Shown: piece by piece, positions 43,680 through 52,399 of the stretch | How positions within the stretch are numbered: the first letter of the stretch is position 1 | Layout of the letters: each line of letters starts with the position of its first letter | Virus record (IMG/VR): IMGVR_UViG_3300009132_000005 | Location: 1 to 64,000 of that record | Strand: one strand, 5' to 3' | DNA length: 64,000 nt | DNA from: a virus | Position numbers and translations under genes: made by a program | The notes under the pieces: generated by a model | Databases searched by the model: none | What the model was told of the DNA's origin: nothing | Seen by the model: only the letters and a program-made list of their open reading frames with translations

Positions 43680-44597
43680 TTATTGCGGGTAGCTGGCGAA
43701 TCCAGATACGTAGTTGATTAATACTTTTGTAGATGTGGCTATAAAATAAGTCATTACAGCTATTCCATTGCTACCTGACCCAAATGTTATAGCACTTCCA
43801 CCTGGCGTATAAGCTGTGTTTGGTAAAGCTGGATCGTCCCAACTAATAAAATTTGTAGATACTACATTGGGATTATTTATTATAATAGTACCAGACTGAC
43901 CAACATTACTAGCAATGTTTGAAAAACTAATACTGTGATCAACAAATGATTCATTAACAACTGTGCATATATAATAATTAGTTTTAACATCAAAGTCTAT
44001 AGCAAAAACACCACTACTATGAGTTATTGTTGTTGCGCCTTGACCTTGAAAACTAAAATCACCGTAAATATGAAGATCTGCATCTTGTGAAGTACTACCT
44101 ATTTCAACTAGAGAATCACCGTCCATGTTTGGCAACTTCAGAACTCTAACAGCAGCTCCACCATTTTGATTGTGACTCCAAAATTCAGCAGTACCAGAAC
44201 TGTTACCATCATAATCGAACTGTAAACTAGTATTAGTACCAGATATATAAGGACCATATGTAGTTGCTTCGGCACCGTCGTTTCTAAGGTGTATTATTCC
44301 ATCAACTTTTAAGTCTTCTTTTGTTCTTATGTCTTTTTCAAACGTAACTTTTTGATCACTCTCAACAGTCATAGCTAACGTGTTTCCAGTATTTAATTTT
44401 AAAGTACCAGAAGCTGTTGTTAGCTCGTGAGCAGATGCACTAGCGGTTATTCTTAAATCATAATCATCAGAGTTTGGAGCTTTTAAATCAATAATACCTC
44501 CACTGTTACCACCAATTTCTAATTGACCATACCCAGTTCCACCATCTACAAGTATCTGGCCTTTTACGTCTATATTTCCTAAAATTGGTATTGCCAT
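43680..44597 (-). CDS. Tail fibre/spike protein
   Basis: 305 residues: IPILGNIDVKGQILVDGG at the N-terminus is nearly the same as the start of the next fibre (MAIPIL), and the middle (DYDLRITASASAHELTTASGTLKL, DQKVTFEKDIRTKEDLKVDG, DADLHIYGDFSFQG) is a beta-helix-like shaft typical of phage fibres. C-terminal part (YYICTVVNESFVDHSISFSN) is beta-rich. Follows the terminator hairpin at 44620. Probably a minor fibre of the tail apparatus. Confidence 0.6.
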   Translation of the reverse strand: MAIPILGNIDVKGQILVDGGTGYGQLEIGGNSGGIIDLKAPNSDDYDLRITASASAHELTTASGTLKLNTGNTLAMTVESDQKVTFEKDIRTKEDLKVDGIIHLRNDGAEATTYGPYISGTNTSLQFDYDGNSSGTAEFWSHNQNGGAAVRVLKLPNMDGDSLVEIGSTSQDADLHIYGDFSFQGQGATTITHSSGVFAIDFDVKTNYYICTVVNESFVDHSISFSNIASNVGQSGTIIINNPNVVSTNFISWDDPALPNTAYTPGGSAITFGSGSNGIAVMTYFIATSTKVLINYVSGFASYPQ

Positions 44598-44619
44598 ATT
44601 TTTTATTTAAATTAAATAC

Positions 44620-44643
44620 AAACGGTACCCGCAGGCACCGTTT
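44620..44643 (-). terminator. Hairpin between the 678-aa fibre and the 305-aa fibre
   Basis: Minus strand: AAACGGTGCC-TGCG-GGTACCGTTT, a 10-bp stem with one G-U pair that exists only when read on the minus strand (the plus strand gives an A-C mismatch). That asymmetry supports action on the leftward transcript. The following sequence TGTATTTAATTTAAATAAAAAAT is U-poor, so termination may be partial. Confidence 0.6.
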
Positions 44644-44661
44644 ATATTATATATATTATTA

Positions 44662-46698
44662 TTACGAAGTTGGGTAAGTAGGTGTAACTGCAGTAGCTCC
44701 TTTTATTGAGGTGATATTAACCTCTACATCTGAAGGAGGTGCAGCAGCAAACTTAACATATATATTATCATTACTGTCAGTTGATCCATCAGAAGTACAT
44801 TCCCAGTCGATAATACAATTTCCGTAATCTGTTGTACTATCATCATTTTTTAATTGAGCCGTTACTAATAAATCAGTAGTACCTAAACCGTGGTTTATTA
44901 CAGCTGATAACTGTGTAGCATGCAACGAAGCAGTTAATATAGTAGCTACAACTGATTTAGCAGCTAATGTATCAGGTGTTATAACTCTACTTTGATCAGT
45001 ACCAGCTCTAACTTCAGCAGCAGTTGCTAATTCAACCACACCTTGGTTTATTGCTGTAGCTTCTTCAGCAGCGATAGTTGCAGTACCATTAGAATAAGCA
45101 ACATCAATGTGATCACCAGCAGCAACAATTACAATACCTTTGTTTGTTGCACTTGAATCTTCACCAGCAATAGTTACTGTGTTAGCACCATCATCGTTAG
45201 TAACGTCAATACCTTCACCAGCAGTTATTACAGCACCAATTCTATCATTTATTACTTCTGCTATTGCAACACCACCAAGTGTTAAAGCATCTGTTTCTAA
45301 AGTACCATCAACATCAACATCACCTGATATATCAAGATTAGTAAATACTGAAGTACCTGTAGCTGTAAGTATACCCGTTACATCAACTGGATGTGAAAAT
45401 ACAAATTTATCACCTGCAGCGTTCCAAGTCATACTAGCATCAGTAGAAGCATCTACAGCATCTTGAATAGTAATACCAGCGCCGTCAGCAGTTGAACTTG
45501 AATCACCTGATGATTTATTTACTGTTATGTTTTTATCTTCAACATCTAATGTTCCAACGTTTGCTGTAATAGTATCACCTGATACAGTTAAATTACCACT
45601 AACCGTTAAATTTTCGGCAATAGTAATGCTATTTGCTAACTTAGCTCCTGTTACCGCATCATCAGCAATGTGAGCAGTATCAATAGATCCATCTACATAG
45701 TGTTCTGAATCAATTTGGTCATCTGCTATCTTAGCGTTTGTAATCGCATCGTCCGCGATTTTTGCTGTAGTAACATTAGCATCTGTAATCTTTGCTGTTG
45801 TAACTGCATTAGTTGCTAACTTAGCGGTTGTAACATTTGCATCAGTGATTTTTGCAGTAGTTACAGCGTCATCAGCAAGCATAGCTGTTGCAACTTGAAC
45901 TTCAGCAACTATACCGTCTGCTGATGTAGAACCTAATACTCTATTTGCTGTTGCAACGTTTTGTATTTTAGCATACGTTACTTGATCAGCTCCTATATGT
46001 GCTGTATCAATCGATCCGTCAACATATTGGTCAGAATCTACTGAGTTAGCCGCCATTTTAGCTAACGTAACGTTTGCATCAGCTATTTTAGCAGTTGTTA
46101 CGCCTGCATCGTTTATTTTTGCAGTAGTAACAGCAGAGTCAGCTATTTTAGCCGTAGTAACGTTAGCATCAACTATACTAGCTGTAACAACAGCATCTGA
46201 AGCTAAGTTATCAGCATCAACCGAATCATCAGCAAGCATTGAGTGAACAATATCACCAGCTCCAATTACAAAGTCTAAGTTACCATTTGCATCGTCATAA
46301 GATACAGATATACCAGTCTCAGTACCATCAAGCATTCCACCAACATAGTCTTCAACTTGTTCTTGTGTTAATGTGCTGTTAGCTGATATTGTAACTACAC
46401 CACCAGCTTCTGATAAAGTAACACCAGTTCCTTTTTTAAGAACTAAATCTTCTGATAATTCTAAAGTGTTATTAACGGATCCGTCTCCGTTTGTATCAAT
46501 GGCAACCGTTCTAGTACCACCACCGGATGCTAGCGTTAGCCATGTTGATCCGTTGTATACCTTAACCGAGCCAGAGTCATAAATAATTTGCCCCGTCCCC
46601 GGTGAAGTCACATCACCTGAACCAGTCGTATGGAGCAGTACGTTTTGGATTTCCGCTGATTTTTGGAAATCCATGTGATTTAAAATAGGTATTGCCAT
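44662..46698 (-). CDS. Tail fibre with TTAKIxDA repeats
   Basis: 678 residues. N-terminal IPILNHMDFQKSAEIQNVLLHT, then a region of repeats of the type AVTTAKITDANVTTAKIAD (roughly residues 165-330), typical of collagen-free phage fibre shafts, followed by NLTVSGNLTVSGDTI and ITVNKSSGDSS. The C-terminus includes beta-rich LHATQLSAVINHGLGTTDLLVTAQL. The same plan is found in many tail fibres of marine and enteric phages. Likely a receptor-binding or connecting fibre; the C-terminal domain is the probable binding tip. Confidence 0.75.
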   Translation of the reverse strand: MAIPILNHMDFQKSAEIQNVLLHTTGSGDVTSPGTGQIIYDSGSVKVYNGSTWLTLASGGGTRTVAIDTNGDGSVNNTLELSEDLVLKKGTGVTLSEAGGVVTISANSTLTQEQVEDYVGGMLDGTETGISVSYDDANGNLDFVIGAGDIVHSMLADDSVDADNLASDAVVTASIVDANVTTAKIADSAVTTAKINDAGVTTAKIADANVTLAKMAANSVDSDQYVDGSIDTAHIGADQVTYAKIQNVATANRVLGSTSADGIVAEVQVATAMLADDAVTTAKITDANVTTAKLATNAVTTAKITDANVTTAKIADDAITNAKIADDQIDSEHYVDGSIDTAHIADDAVTGAKLANSITIAENLTVSGNLTVSGDTITANVGTLDVEDKNITVNKSSGDSSSTADGAGITIQDAVDASTDASMTWNAAGDKFVFSHPVDVTGILTATGTSVFTNLDISGDVDVDGTLETDALTLGGVAIAEVINDRIGAVITAGEGIDVTNDDGANTVTIAGEDSSATNKGIVIVAAGDHIDVAYSNGTATIAAEEATAINQGVVELATAAEVRAGTDQSRVITPDTLAAKSVVATILTASLHATQLSAVINHGLGTTDLLVTAQLKNDDSTTDYGNCIIDWECTSDGSTDSNDNIYVKFAAAPPSDVEVNITSIKGATAVTPTYPTS

Positions 46699-46729
46699 TT
46701 TTTTTCTGTTTTAGTTTAAGTTATTAATT

Positions 46730-47080
46730 TTATGTTTTTAAAAATGCATATCCGCTTTTTGGATTTGCGAACTCTATTTTTAAAGAGTCTTTTGTTAAAT
46801 AAGTAACAACGCCCATAGCTTGAACGTTGTTATATGTTCCACCACCTGATAACTTTATATTTACATGTGGTAAGTAGTCTGTTAAATCTAAATTATGCGT
46901 AATGGTCCATGTATCAGAAGAGTTGTTCTGATGATGTTTATATGTACCAGTATTTGTAGCAAAAAAAGAAGATAAGTGTTGTATTTTAAAGTTTTTAGTG
47001 TTTCCTGATTCATCTGATCCTAAAAGCTTGTCTGATCCACTTATACTAGCGTCTAATGCTATGTTAGATATTTTTGGCAT
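46730..47080 (-). CDS. Short fibre/tip protein
   Basis: 116 residues from the ATG at 47080 (a longer frame to 47122 would overlap the holin gene, whose stop is at 47088). PKISNIALDASISGSDKLLGSDESGNTKNFKIQHLSSFF at the start is typical of phage fibre N-termini that bind a trimeric partner. The C-terminal half (DTWTITHNLDLTDYLPHVNIKLSG, MGVVTYLTKDSLKIEFANPKSGYAFLK) resembles the tip domain seen at the end of the longer fibres. Probably part of the fibre complex. Confidence 0.55.
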   Translation of the reverse strand: MPKISNIALDASISGSDKLLGSDESGNTKNFKIQHLSSFFATNTGTYKHHQNNSSDTWTITHNLDLTDYLPHVNIKLSGGGTYNNVQAMGVVTYLTKDSLKIEFANPKSGYAFLKT

Positions 47081-47087
47081 AATTTTT

Positions 47088-47549
47088 TTATTTTTTAAAT
47101 ATACTTGTAACCTTTTCTCCACTTCGTCCGCCGAAGTAGGCTAAAACAACCGCCATCATCACTTTTTCAAACGTATCGTTCCAAGTAACTCCAATATTAA
47201 AAGGTATTGATTCTACACTGTCTAATATACCAGCTAATGAAAATATAACAATACACCACACTAAAACTAGCGGGCGTACATTTTTCGAAAGCCATGAGTC
47301 TGATGCAGCATCTGCCTGCCATCTTGAAGTTATAGACTCTATTTCTTTACTTTGTTGCTCGTATATTAATTGTTGTAATTTTATTTTTTCATCAGGGCTT
47401 ACATCTGATTTACCTATAGCTTCAATAGCTTCTTTAGGTGATGTAACACCTTTAAGTATATTACCTAATGTTGGATTAGCCATAGAAGCAGCACCGAACA
47501 AAAGCTTACCTACGGTAGTTTCTGCAAATTTCTTTTTTGGTTTACTCAT
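47088..47549 (-). CDS. Holin of the 3TM (gene-transfer-agent) type
   Basis: 153 residues. The central block SRWQADAASDSWLSKNVRPLVLVWCIVIFSLAGIL, then FNIGVTWNDTFEKVMMAVVLAYFGGRSGEKV, matches the GTA_holin_3TM pattern (Trp-x-x-D...SW-x-x-KN-x-RP, then a last helix ending GGRSxEK). Two or three hydrophobic segments. Controls timing of endolysin release. It lies about 40 kb upstream, in the transcript direction, of the endolysin rather than in a lysis cluster. Confidence 0.75.
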   Translation of the reverse strand: MSKPKKKFAETTVGKLLFGAASMANPTLGNILKGVTSPKEAIEAIGKSDVSPDEKIKLQQLIYEQQSKEIESITSRWQADAASDSWLSKNVRPLVLVWCIVIFSLAGILDSVESIPFNIGVTWNDTFEKVMMAVVLAYFGGRSGEKVTSIFKK

Positions 47550-47552
47550 AGT

Positions 47553-48764
47553 TTAATTTTTATATCCTGCTCCTCTTCCAAATTTTCTTTTCATTATACC
47601 AGCAGATTTTCCTTTATAACCTCTTTTATCAATAGGAGAATTTGATGGATTCTTACTTTGAACATATGCTTTCATTTCTTCTGGAGTCATTTCAAAGAAT
47701 TTTTTCTTCATATCATCATCAGTTAAATCTTCTAAGTTAGGATCAGCTACTGGGTTGCTTGTTGAAGAGCTAGATGGTTTAAAGTCAAAATAACTGCCTA
47801 TTGGTGCGTTATATTTACTTTGAGATGCAGCTTTTATCTTCATGTCTCTTTGACTATTTGGATCAAACTCATAAGCATCTTGATTTGCTTTAGCTATATC
47901 TTGTCTTATTGTTTTATCTTTAAGACCAAATTCTTCTTTTACACCCTTAATTTCATTTAAAGCATTTAATTTCTTTTGTTGTCTATTACCACCAAAGGTA
48001 CCTTTTATTTTTTCCATTATAGAAACCTTACCATCACCATCAAGATCAACGTTTCTTTGTTTTTTCATATTGTCTCTAAACTCTTGTCTTTGTTTAGGGT
48101 CTAAGCCTTTAACAATATCTTTCATACCTTTTCTTTCCTCTCTGTTTAATCCTCTACGCATCCTACCTCTTGCAGTATTAGCATCCTCAACTTCTTTTTC
48201 ACCCATGTTATATCTTTGTGACATAGGCTTGTTAGTTGTTACAGGACCATCAGGTACGAATTTAAATTCTTCTATGTTTTGACCAGAAGGAGGATTATTA
48301 CTACCTTGTTTTAAATCTTTAAATAAATCAGTTAAACCTTCTGTCGTACCATAATCATCATCAACTAATTGTTGTATACTATAACCAGATTTATATTTAT
48401 CCCTTAAAAACTTATTATAATCAGGACCACCACTAGAGTCTTCATACTTTATAGCTTTACTTAAATCAGGCAACGCAGTACCTTCTTTATATTCTTGTAG
48501 TTTTCTTTTGAAATATTCACCTGGAGTACCTTTATAGTTAAATCTACCTTGTGATTCAAAAGTATTAAACTGTAGTGGAGATGGAGATGAAGCACTCATC
48601 GTTATTGGATTTGCTACTTTTTTTGGACCATTATCTTCTTCTTTATCAGGATCAAGGTTTATCCCCGTTGCTTGAGCACCTGCAGCAGCAGCTTCAAAAG
48701 CATTTTTTTGTAGAAGTTGTGGTTTTTTACCTTTCTTTTTAAGTATGTCGTTGATTTTACCCAT
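47553..48764 (-). CDS. Charged protein with an EF-hand-like loop
   Basis: 403 residues, mostly disordered-looking and charged. N-terminus Lys-rich, then KNAFEAAAAGAQATG and low-complexity stretches. At about residues 236-250 there is VDLDGDGKVSIMEKIK, which fits the EF-hand calcium loop (D-x-D-G-D-G-x-x-S-x-x-E). Ends in a basic GIMKRKFGRGAGYKN. Flanked by the holin and a small HExxH protein. Function unknown; possibly a packaged protein. Confidence 0.5.
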   Translation of the reverse strand: MGKINDILKKKGKKPQLLQKNAFEAAAAGAQATGINLDPDKEEDNGPKKVANPITMSASSPSPLQFNTFESQGRFNYKGTPGEYFKRKLQEYKEGTALPDLSKAIKYEDSSGGPDYNKFLRDKYKSGYSIQQLVDDDYGTTEGLTDLFKDLKQGSNNPPSGQNIEEFKFVPDGPVTTNKPMSQRYNMGEKEVEDANTARGRMRRGLNREERKGMKDIVKGLDPKQRQEFRDNMKKQRNVDLDGDGKVSIMEKIKGTFGGNRQQKKLNALNEIKGVKEEFGLKDKTIRQDIAKANQDAYEFDPNSQRDMKIKAASQSKYNAPIGSYFDFKPSSSSTSNPVADPNLEDLTDDDMKKKFFEMTPEEMKAYVQSKNPSNSPIDKRGYKGKSAGIMKRKFGRGAGYKN

Positions 48765-48766
48765 TG

Positions 48767-49093
48767 TTATAGTTTTTCTTTTTTATAAGCTTCTTTTTCC
48801 CAAGGTAAGTTTTTATTACCTTCGTCCATATTAGCTCTGGAATATCTTTTACCTTTCCAATAGACATAGCTATCGTCATAACTAAGATCACCTCTATTCA
48901 TTTGATCAAGGTGAACTTTTTCATGTTTGATAGCTTCTTTGCCTAACTTACTGTCTTTGTCTACAGATTTGTCTAGGTATATAGAACCGTCTTTATTAGC
49001 TTCTGCTATTACACCATCAGCTAGATCTTTCTTAATGACATCAGGTTGTTGATCTTCATTATGAAAGCTAGGTGGCTTCATTTTAAATGACAT
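48767..49093 (-). CDS. Small HExxH metallopeptidase-like protein
   Basis: 108 residues. KEAIKHEKVHLDQMNRGDLSYDDSYVYWKGKRYSR holds an HExxH zinc motif (HEKVH), and a downstream Glu in LPWEKEAY could be the third ligand, as in gluzincin-like domains. Too short for a typical protease and without a signal peptide. Could be a virion-delivered minimal zincin or an inactive structural relative. Overlaps the next gene by one base. Confidence 0.45.
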   Translation of the reverse strand: MSFKMKPPSFHNEDQQPDVIKKDLADGVIAEANKDGSIYLDKSVDKDSKLGKEAIKHEKVHLDQMNRGDLSYDDSYVYWKGKRYSRANMDEGNKNLPWEKEAYKKEKL

Positions 49094-49356
49094 TACTTTC
49101 TATATTTCTTTTTGCAGCCTTTTTTCTTAAGAAGGTTGTCGCCGTATTTTTTTACGCCGCCTTTAGATTTAGATCCTAGCTGTTTAAAATCTGATCCAGT
49201 TAAAAATCCATCATTATTAGCGTCTAATGGTTCTTGGCCTTCTTTAACTTTTGATTTTTTTAATGGATTACCTAAGTTTAATTTAGGTAAACCACAGCTT
49301 TTGTCCTTAAGTATCATGTTTACTTTAGAAATTGCTTTTGGTCCTGCGTATCCCAT
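49093..49356 (-). CDS. Small basic protein with EF-hand-like loop
   Basis: 87 residues. LDANNDGFLTGSDFKQL contains an EF-hand-like D-x-N-x-D-G-x-hydrophobic-T-x-x-D pattern; the C-terminus is very basic (KKYGDNLLKKKGCKKKYRK). Basic tail plus acidic loop recall small DNA-binding virion proteins. Co-transcribed with 48767-49093 (one-base overlap). No family recognised. Confidence 0.5.
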   Translation of the reverse strand: MGYAGPKAISKVNMILKDKSCGLPKLNLGNPLKKSKVKEGQEPLDANNDGFLTGSDFKQLGSKSKGGVKKYGDNLLKKKGCKKKYRK

Positions 49357-49358
49357 AA

Positions 49359-49799
49359 TTATCTAGTTTTGTCTTTTATCATATCATCTATAGCTTTATT
49401 ATAAACTTTATCTGTATATGATTTATTATTAAAAAATTTGTTTCTTTCGCTAGTAGGTAAGTCTTCTTCCGCTAAAAGTATACGGTATATCCTACTAATC
49501 AGTTGGGAGCATTTAAATGATGTCTTAAAAATACTATATTTAATTGAAGTGCGGTTACGATGCCTCCAAACCTCTATCCAGCCTTGTTCACGTAATCTCT
49601 CCCAACGTTTCTTATCCCATGAATATGTATAAGTACCGTTGATAAAATCATTACGAGTAAATCTATCTTTACAATCAAGATAAATTAATAGCTCAAGGTC
49701 GGCATCGTTTAGCCCATAAGTTTTACAGGCCCATTTACGAACGAGCCTGTAATATTTGAATAAACCTATATCTCTTAAATCAGATGGGCTTAGTTTCAT
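49359..49799 (-). CDS. Winged-helix-like DNA-binding protein
   Basis: 146 residues. LRDIGLFKYYRLVRKWACKTYGLNDADLELLIYLDCKDRFTRNDF followed by WDKKRWERLREQGWIEVWR and KYSIFKTSFKCSQLISRIYRILLAEE reads as a MarR-like winged helix: helix, helix-turn-helix, wing, then a long C-terminal helix for dimerisation. Candidate regulator of late transcription or DNA-associated virion protein. Placed two bases after the preceding small gene and overlapping the GroES-like gene by four bases. Confidence 0.6.
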   Translation of the reverse strand: MKLSPSDLRDIGLFKYYRLVRKWACKTYGLNDADLELLIYLDCKDRFTRNDFINGTYTYSWDKKRWERLREQGWIEVWRHRNRTSIKYSIFKTSFKCSQLISRIYRILLAEEDLPTSERNKFFNNKSYTDKVYNKAIDDMIKDKTR

Positions 49800-50044
49800 T
49801 CTACCAAGACTACGTCCTTTATTGTTATAACCTGATATTCATTATCTTGCCAATTTATACTATGGCCAGCATGTTTATCATAGTGTACTATATCATTATC
49901 ACATACTCCTTGCACTAAATTACCTATTGTCACAACTTTTCCTTTAGAATATCTACTTTCTTCGTCTTTTATTATTAAACCAGCTACCTTTTTAGGTTCT
50001 TGCTTAATATTTTCTATCACTATATAATAATTAACTGCTCGCAT
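49796..50044 (-). CDS. groES: GroES-like co-chaperonin
   Basis: 82 residues forming one GroES-like fold: NYYIVIENIKQEPKKVAGLIIKDEES (strand 1 and mobile loop), SKGKVVTIGNLVQGVCDNDIVHYDKHAG and YQVITIKDVVLVE. Short compared with bacterial GroES (about 97 residues). The start overlaps the end of GroEL by 14 bases, so the pair is translationally coupled. It would cap the phage GroEL (50031-51605) during folding of large virion proteins. Confidence 0.7.
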   Translation of the reverse strand: MRAVNYYIVIENIKQEPKKVAGLIIKDEESRYSKGKVVTIGNLVQGVCDNDIVHYDKHAGHSINWQDNEYQVITIKDVVLVE

Positions 50045-51605
50045 TGTCTAATCTTATGTTTGAAATTATACAATCTGCAGAAAATATTGTTTTTGCGACG
50101 CTAACTGCATTTTTTAGCGCTGTTTTTGTAACTAAAGCAGGATCTACTATACCAGAGTCAACCATTTTTACTAGTTTTCCACAAGTTACGTCAAATCCCA
50201 TGCCTTTTTTATCAGGAATATCATAATTTTCTATACCTGCGTTGTCCATTATGGTAAAAAATGGCGATTTTATAGAATTTACTATTATTTCTTCACCAAT
50301 ATTTTTAGGTTTTATACTTTTTGCTGCATTTAACAGACAAATTCCACCACCTGGAACAATACCTTCTTGTAAAGCTGCTTTAACAGCGTAAATAGCATCC
50401 TCAACTCTATCTTTTTTCTCTTTTAATTCAATTTTAGAGTTAGCACCAACCTTTATAACACCAACAGAACCGCTTAACATAGCTAATCTTTCTTGTAATT
50501 TCTTTTTAAAGAAAGGATCTTTGGTTTCAGGTATCTTTTTTTCTATTTCTTTTACCCTGCTTTCAACATCTTCGTTTAAAACGCCAGTTGTAAGGACTGT
50601 AGTTCTGTTATCTGTTACAGATTTCACTACTTCACCTAAACAATCTGGCTGGATTAGATCGAGATCGTCTCCTAGTTCTTCATCTATTACTCTAGCACCA
50701 GTTAAAAGTGCTAAATCTTCAATAGTATCTCTTTTTCCTGCACCAAAACCAGGTGTATCAACAATATTTACTTTAATATTGCCTTTAACCTTGTTCATTA
50801 ATAGTGCAGATTTTACTTGTGTGCTAACAGAAGCTACAATAAGTAGCGATCTGTTTTGCTTTATTACATGTTCTAATACATTTTGTATCTTTCTAATACT
50901 AGGTATTTCCGATGCAACTATTAATATGTATGGATTTTCAAGCTCACATAGCTGTCTATCCTTATTTGTCATAAAATGAGGTGATGTTAGTTTAGAAGCT
51001 ATTTGCACTCCTTCAACAATATCAGCATAAGTTACATCAGTTTCGCTCTCTTCCATCAAAACTACACCATCTTTACCTACTTTATTATATGTACTAGCTA
51101 TTAGTTCACCTAATTCTTTATCATTATTACAGCTTATTACTGAAACATGATTTAAAGTTTCACCGGTAACAGGTGTTGTATTGTCATTTATATACTCTAC
51201 TACTTTTTCGTAACCTGACTGTATACCTTCTTTTATATTTCTTACACTTTCTTGTTCATACTCAGCATTACTAAATGCATTTTGTAATAGTGATTCAGCA
51301 AGGACGATAGCTGTAGTAGTACCGTCACCTGCTTCTTTCACTGTGTTTTTAGAAGCTTCTTTAATTAAAGTAGCACCTATATTCTCAACTGGATCAAATA
51401 ATACTACAGAGTCTGCTACTGTAACACCATCTTTTGTAACCAGTGGTCTACCGAAAGTGTCTTCATATATAACACACTTACCGGAAGCTCCTAGGGTAGA
51501 TTTAACAGCTCTCGCTAGTTTATCTACACCTTTCATAATTTTACCTTTAGCATCGACGCCAAAGTTAAGATCTTTTACGATCTCGCTTGGTTGACTATAT
51601 TCCAT
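50031..51605 (-). CDS. groEL: GroEL chaperonin
   Basis: 524 residues, a full-length chaperonin. Motifs: TKDGVTVADSV, the ATP-binding EAGDGTTTAIVLAE (about residues 91-104), apical-domain blocks YILIVASEIPSIRKIQNVLEHVIKQNRSLLIVA, the hinge RVEDAIYAVKAALQEGIVPGGG, and the DNAGIENYDI block near the C-terminus. The flexible GGM tail of bacterial GroEL is absent. With GroES just downstream it probably supports folding of capsid or tail proteins. Phage-encoded GroEL is uncommon but known. Confidence 0.95.
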   Translation of the reverse strand: MEYSQPSEIVKDLNFGVDAKGKIMKGVDKLARAVKSTLGASGKCVIYEDTFGRPLVTKDGVTVADSVVLFDPVENIGATLIKEASKNTVKEAGDGTTTAIVLAESLLQNAFSNAEYEQESVRNIKEGIQSGYEKVVEYINDNTTPVTGETLNHVSVISCNNDKELGELIASTYNKVGKDGVVLMEESETDVTYADIVEGVQIASKLTSPHFMTNKDRQLCELENPYILIVASEIPSIRKIQNVLEHVIKQNRSLLIVASVSTQVKSALLMNKVKGNIKVNIVDTPGFGAGKRDTIEDLALLTGARVIDEELGDDLDLIQPDCLGEVVKSVTDNRTTVLTTGVLNEDVESRVKEIEKKIPETKDPFFKKKLQERLAMLSGSVGVIKVGANSKIELKEKKDRVEDAIYAVKAALQEGIVPGGGICLLNAAKSIKPKNIGEEIIVNSIKSPFFTIMDNAGIENYDIPDKKGMGFDVTCGKLVKMVDSGIVDPALVTKTALKNAVSVAKTIFSADCIISNIRLDNASS

Positions 51606-51629
51606 TAAATTAAATTGTTAGTTAATATA

Positions 51630-51920
51630 TTATTTAAATGTTTTCACTACTTTAGGTCCTTTTGTGAACTCTATCTTTTTATTGTAGTGATCGACTGATC
51701 CATCAATAGCGGTTTCTGCACCTTCTATTGTTTCACGTCTTGTAACGTCGTGCCATACATCTGTATTTTCGATGTCTTGGTATTCGGTTTGATAAAAACC
51801 ATTTGCTAGCTGTACTATTCGCCAGTTTTTCTTTTCAGATAAATGCTTCCACGCATCAATGGTTTCTTGGGAAATTTGTGGTTGACTACTCCACGTTTGA
51901 GTCTTGTAAAAAAACGTCAT
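51630..51920 (-). CDS. Small protein of unknown function upstream of groEL
   Basis: 96 residues: FFYKTQTWSSQPQISQETIDAWKHLSEKKNWRIVQLANGFYQTEYQDI, then WHDVTRRETIEGAETAIDGSVDHYNKKIEFTKGPKVVKTFK. Second gene of the leftward operon. Possibly a beta-strand-rich folding or virion protein; no family recognised. I recall similar small proteins from marine phage genomes, which is only an impression. Confidence 0.5.
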   Translation of the reverse strand: MTFFYKTQTWSSQPQISQETIDAWKHLSEKKNWRIVQLANGFYQTEYQDIENTDVWHDVTRRETIEGAETAIDGSVDHYNKKIEFTKGPKVVKTFK

Positions 51921-51952
51921 AATTTAGGTTTTTTATGGTTATCAGAGGTTGG

Positions 51953-52186
51953 TTATTCTTTCTTCGTACCGTGTCCCCTGTTTCCACGGTTCGCTTTTAT
52001 ACTAGTAAACCTTCTGGTTTTGTGGTCATAATCTTTACCTTTTAAGCTTTTACCAGCTTTCTTAGCAGCACGTCTGAGCCTCTGGTTTTCAGCCCTCATT
52101 TTCTTACGTCTAGGACTATTTGCTGTAGCAAGATCTCTCTTTCTTTTAGCCATAGCCGCTCGCTTAGATAGTTTTTGCTTTGGCAT
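51953..52186 (-). CDS. Very basic small protein, possible DNA-binding virion protein
   Basis: 77 residues with a high Lys/Arg content throughout: SKRAAMAKRKRDLATANSPRRKKMRAENQRLRRAAKKAGKSLKGKDYDHKTRRFTSIKANRGNRGHG. The end (KGKDYDHKTRRFTSIKANRGNRGHGTKKE) is a recurring signature I recall from marine tailed phages. First gene of the leftward transcription unit. May condense phage DNA or bind RNA. Confidence 0.6.
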   Translation of the reverse strand: MPKQKLSKRAAMAKRKRDLATANSPRRKKMRAENQRLRRAAKKAGKSLKGKDYDHKTRRFTSIKANRGNRGHGTKKE

Positions 52187-52285
52187 AGTTTATTGTTTTA
52201 CTTGTATGTTATAATAGTTACACGTAATAAAGTATATTTACAGAGTGTGACATTAGGGTATTACTAGGTATACTATTAGAGGCTA

Positions 52286-52314
52286 TTGTCATAAAAAAAC
52301 ACGTTAGATATAAT
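52286..52314 (+). promoter_or_regulatory. Sigma-70-like promoter in the control region
   Basis: TTGTCA, then exactly 17 bases, then TATAAT, directly followed by GGGG. One mismatch to the -35 and none to the -10 of classic bacterial promoters. A transcript would start near 52321 and begin with the GC-rich hairpin. A second, weaker match (GTGACA, 16 bases, TATACT) lies just upstream at about 52248-52275. Classic -35/-10 boxes are not the usual Bacteroidetes consensus, so activity is uncertain. Confidence 0.5.
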
Positions 52315-52315
52315 G

Positions 52316-52337
52316 GGGTATAGGGTTGCCCCTACCC
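52316..52337 (+). other. GC-rich hairpin at the predicted transcript start
   Basis: GGGTA-TA-GGG-TTG-CCC-C-TACCC folds as a stem with GGGTA/TACCC and GGG/CCC pairs. It lies at or just downstream of the predicted start from 52286-52314 and opens a GC-rich stretch reaching about 52400. Could be the 5' hairpin of a small RNA or a leader structure. Confidence 0.45.
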
Positions 52338-52399
52338 TACGCTCGACCTGCTGTTACAGGAAAACGCATTATTTCAACCGGGCCCCCATGTTCTATATA

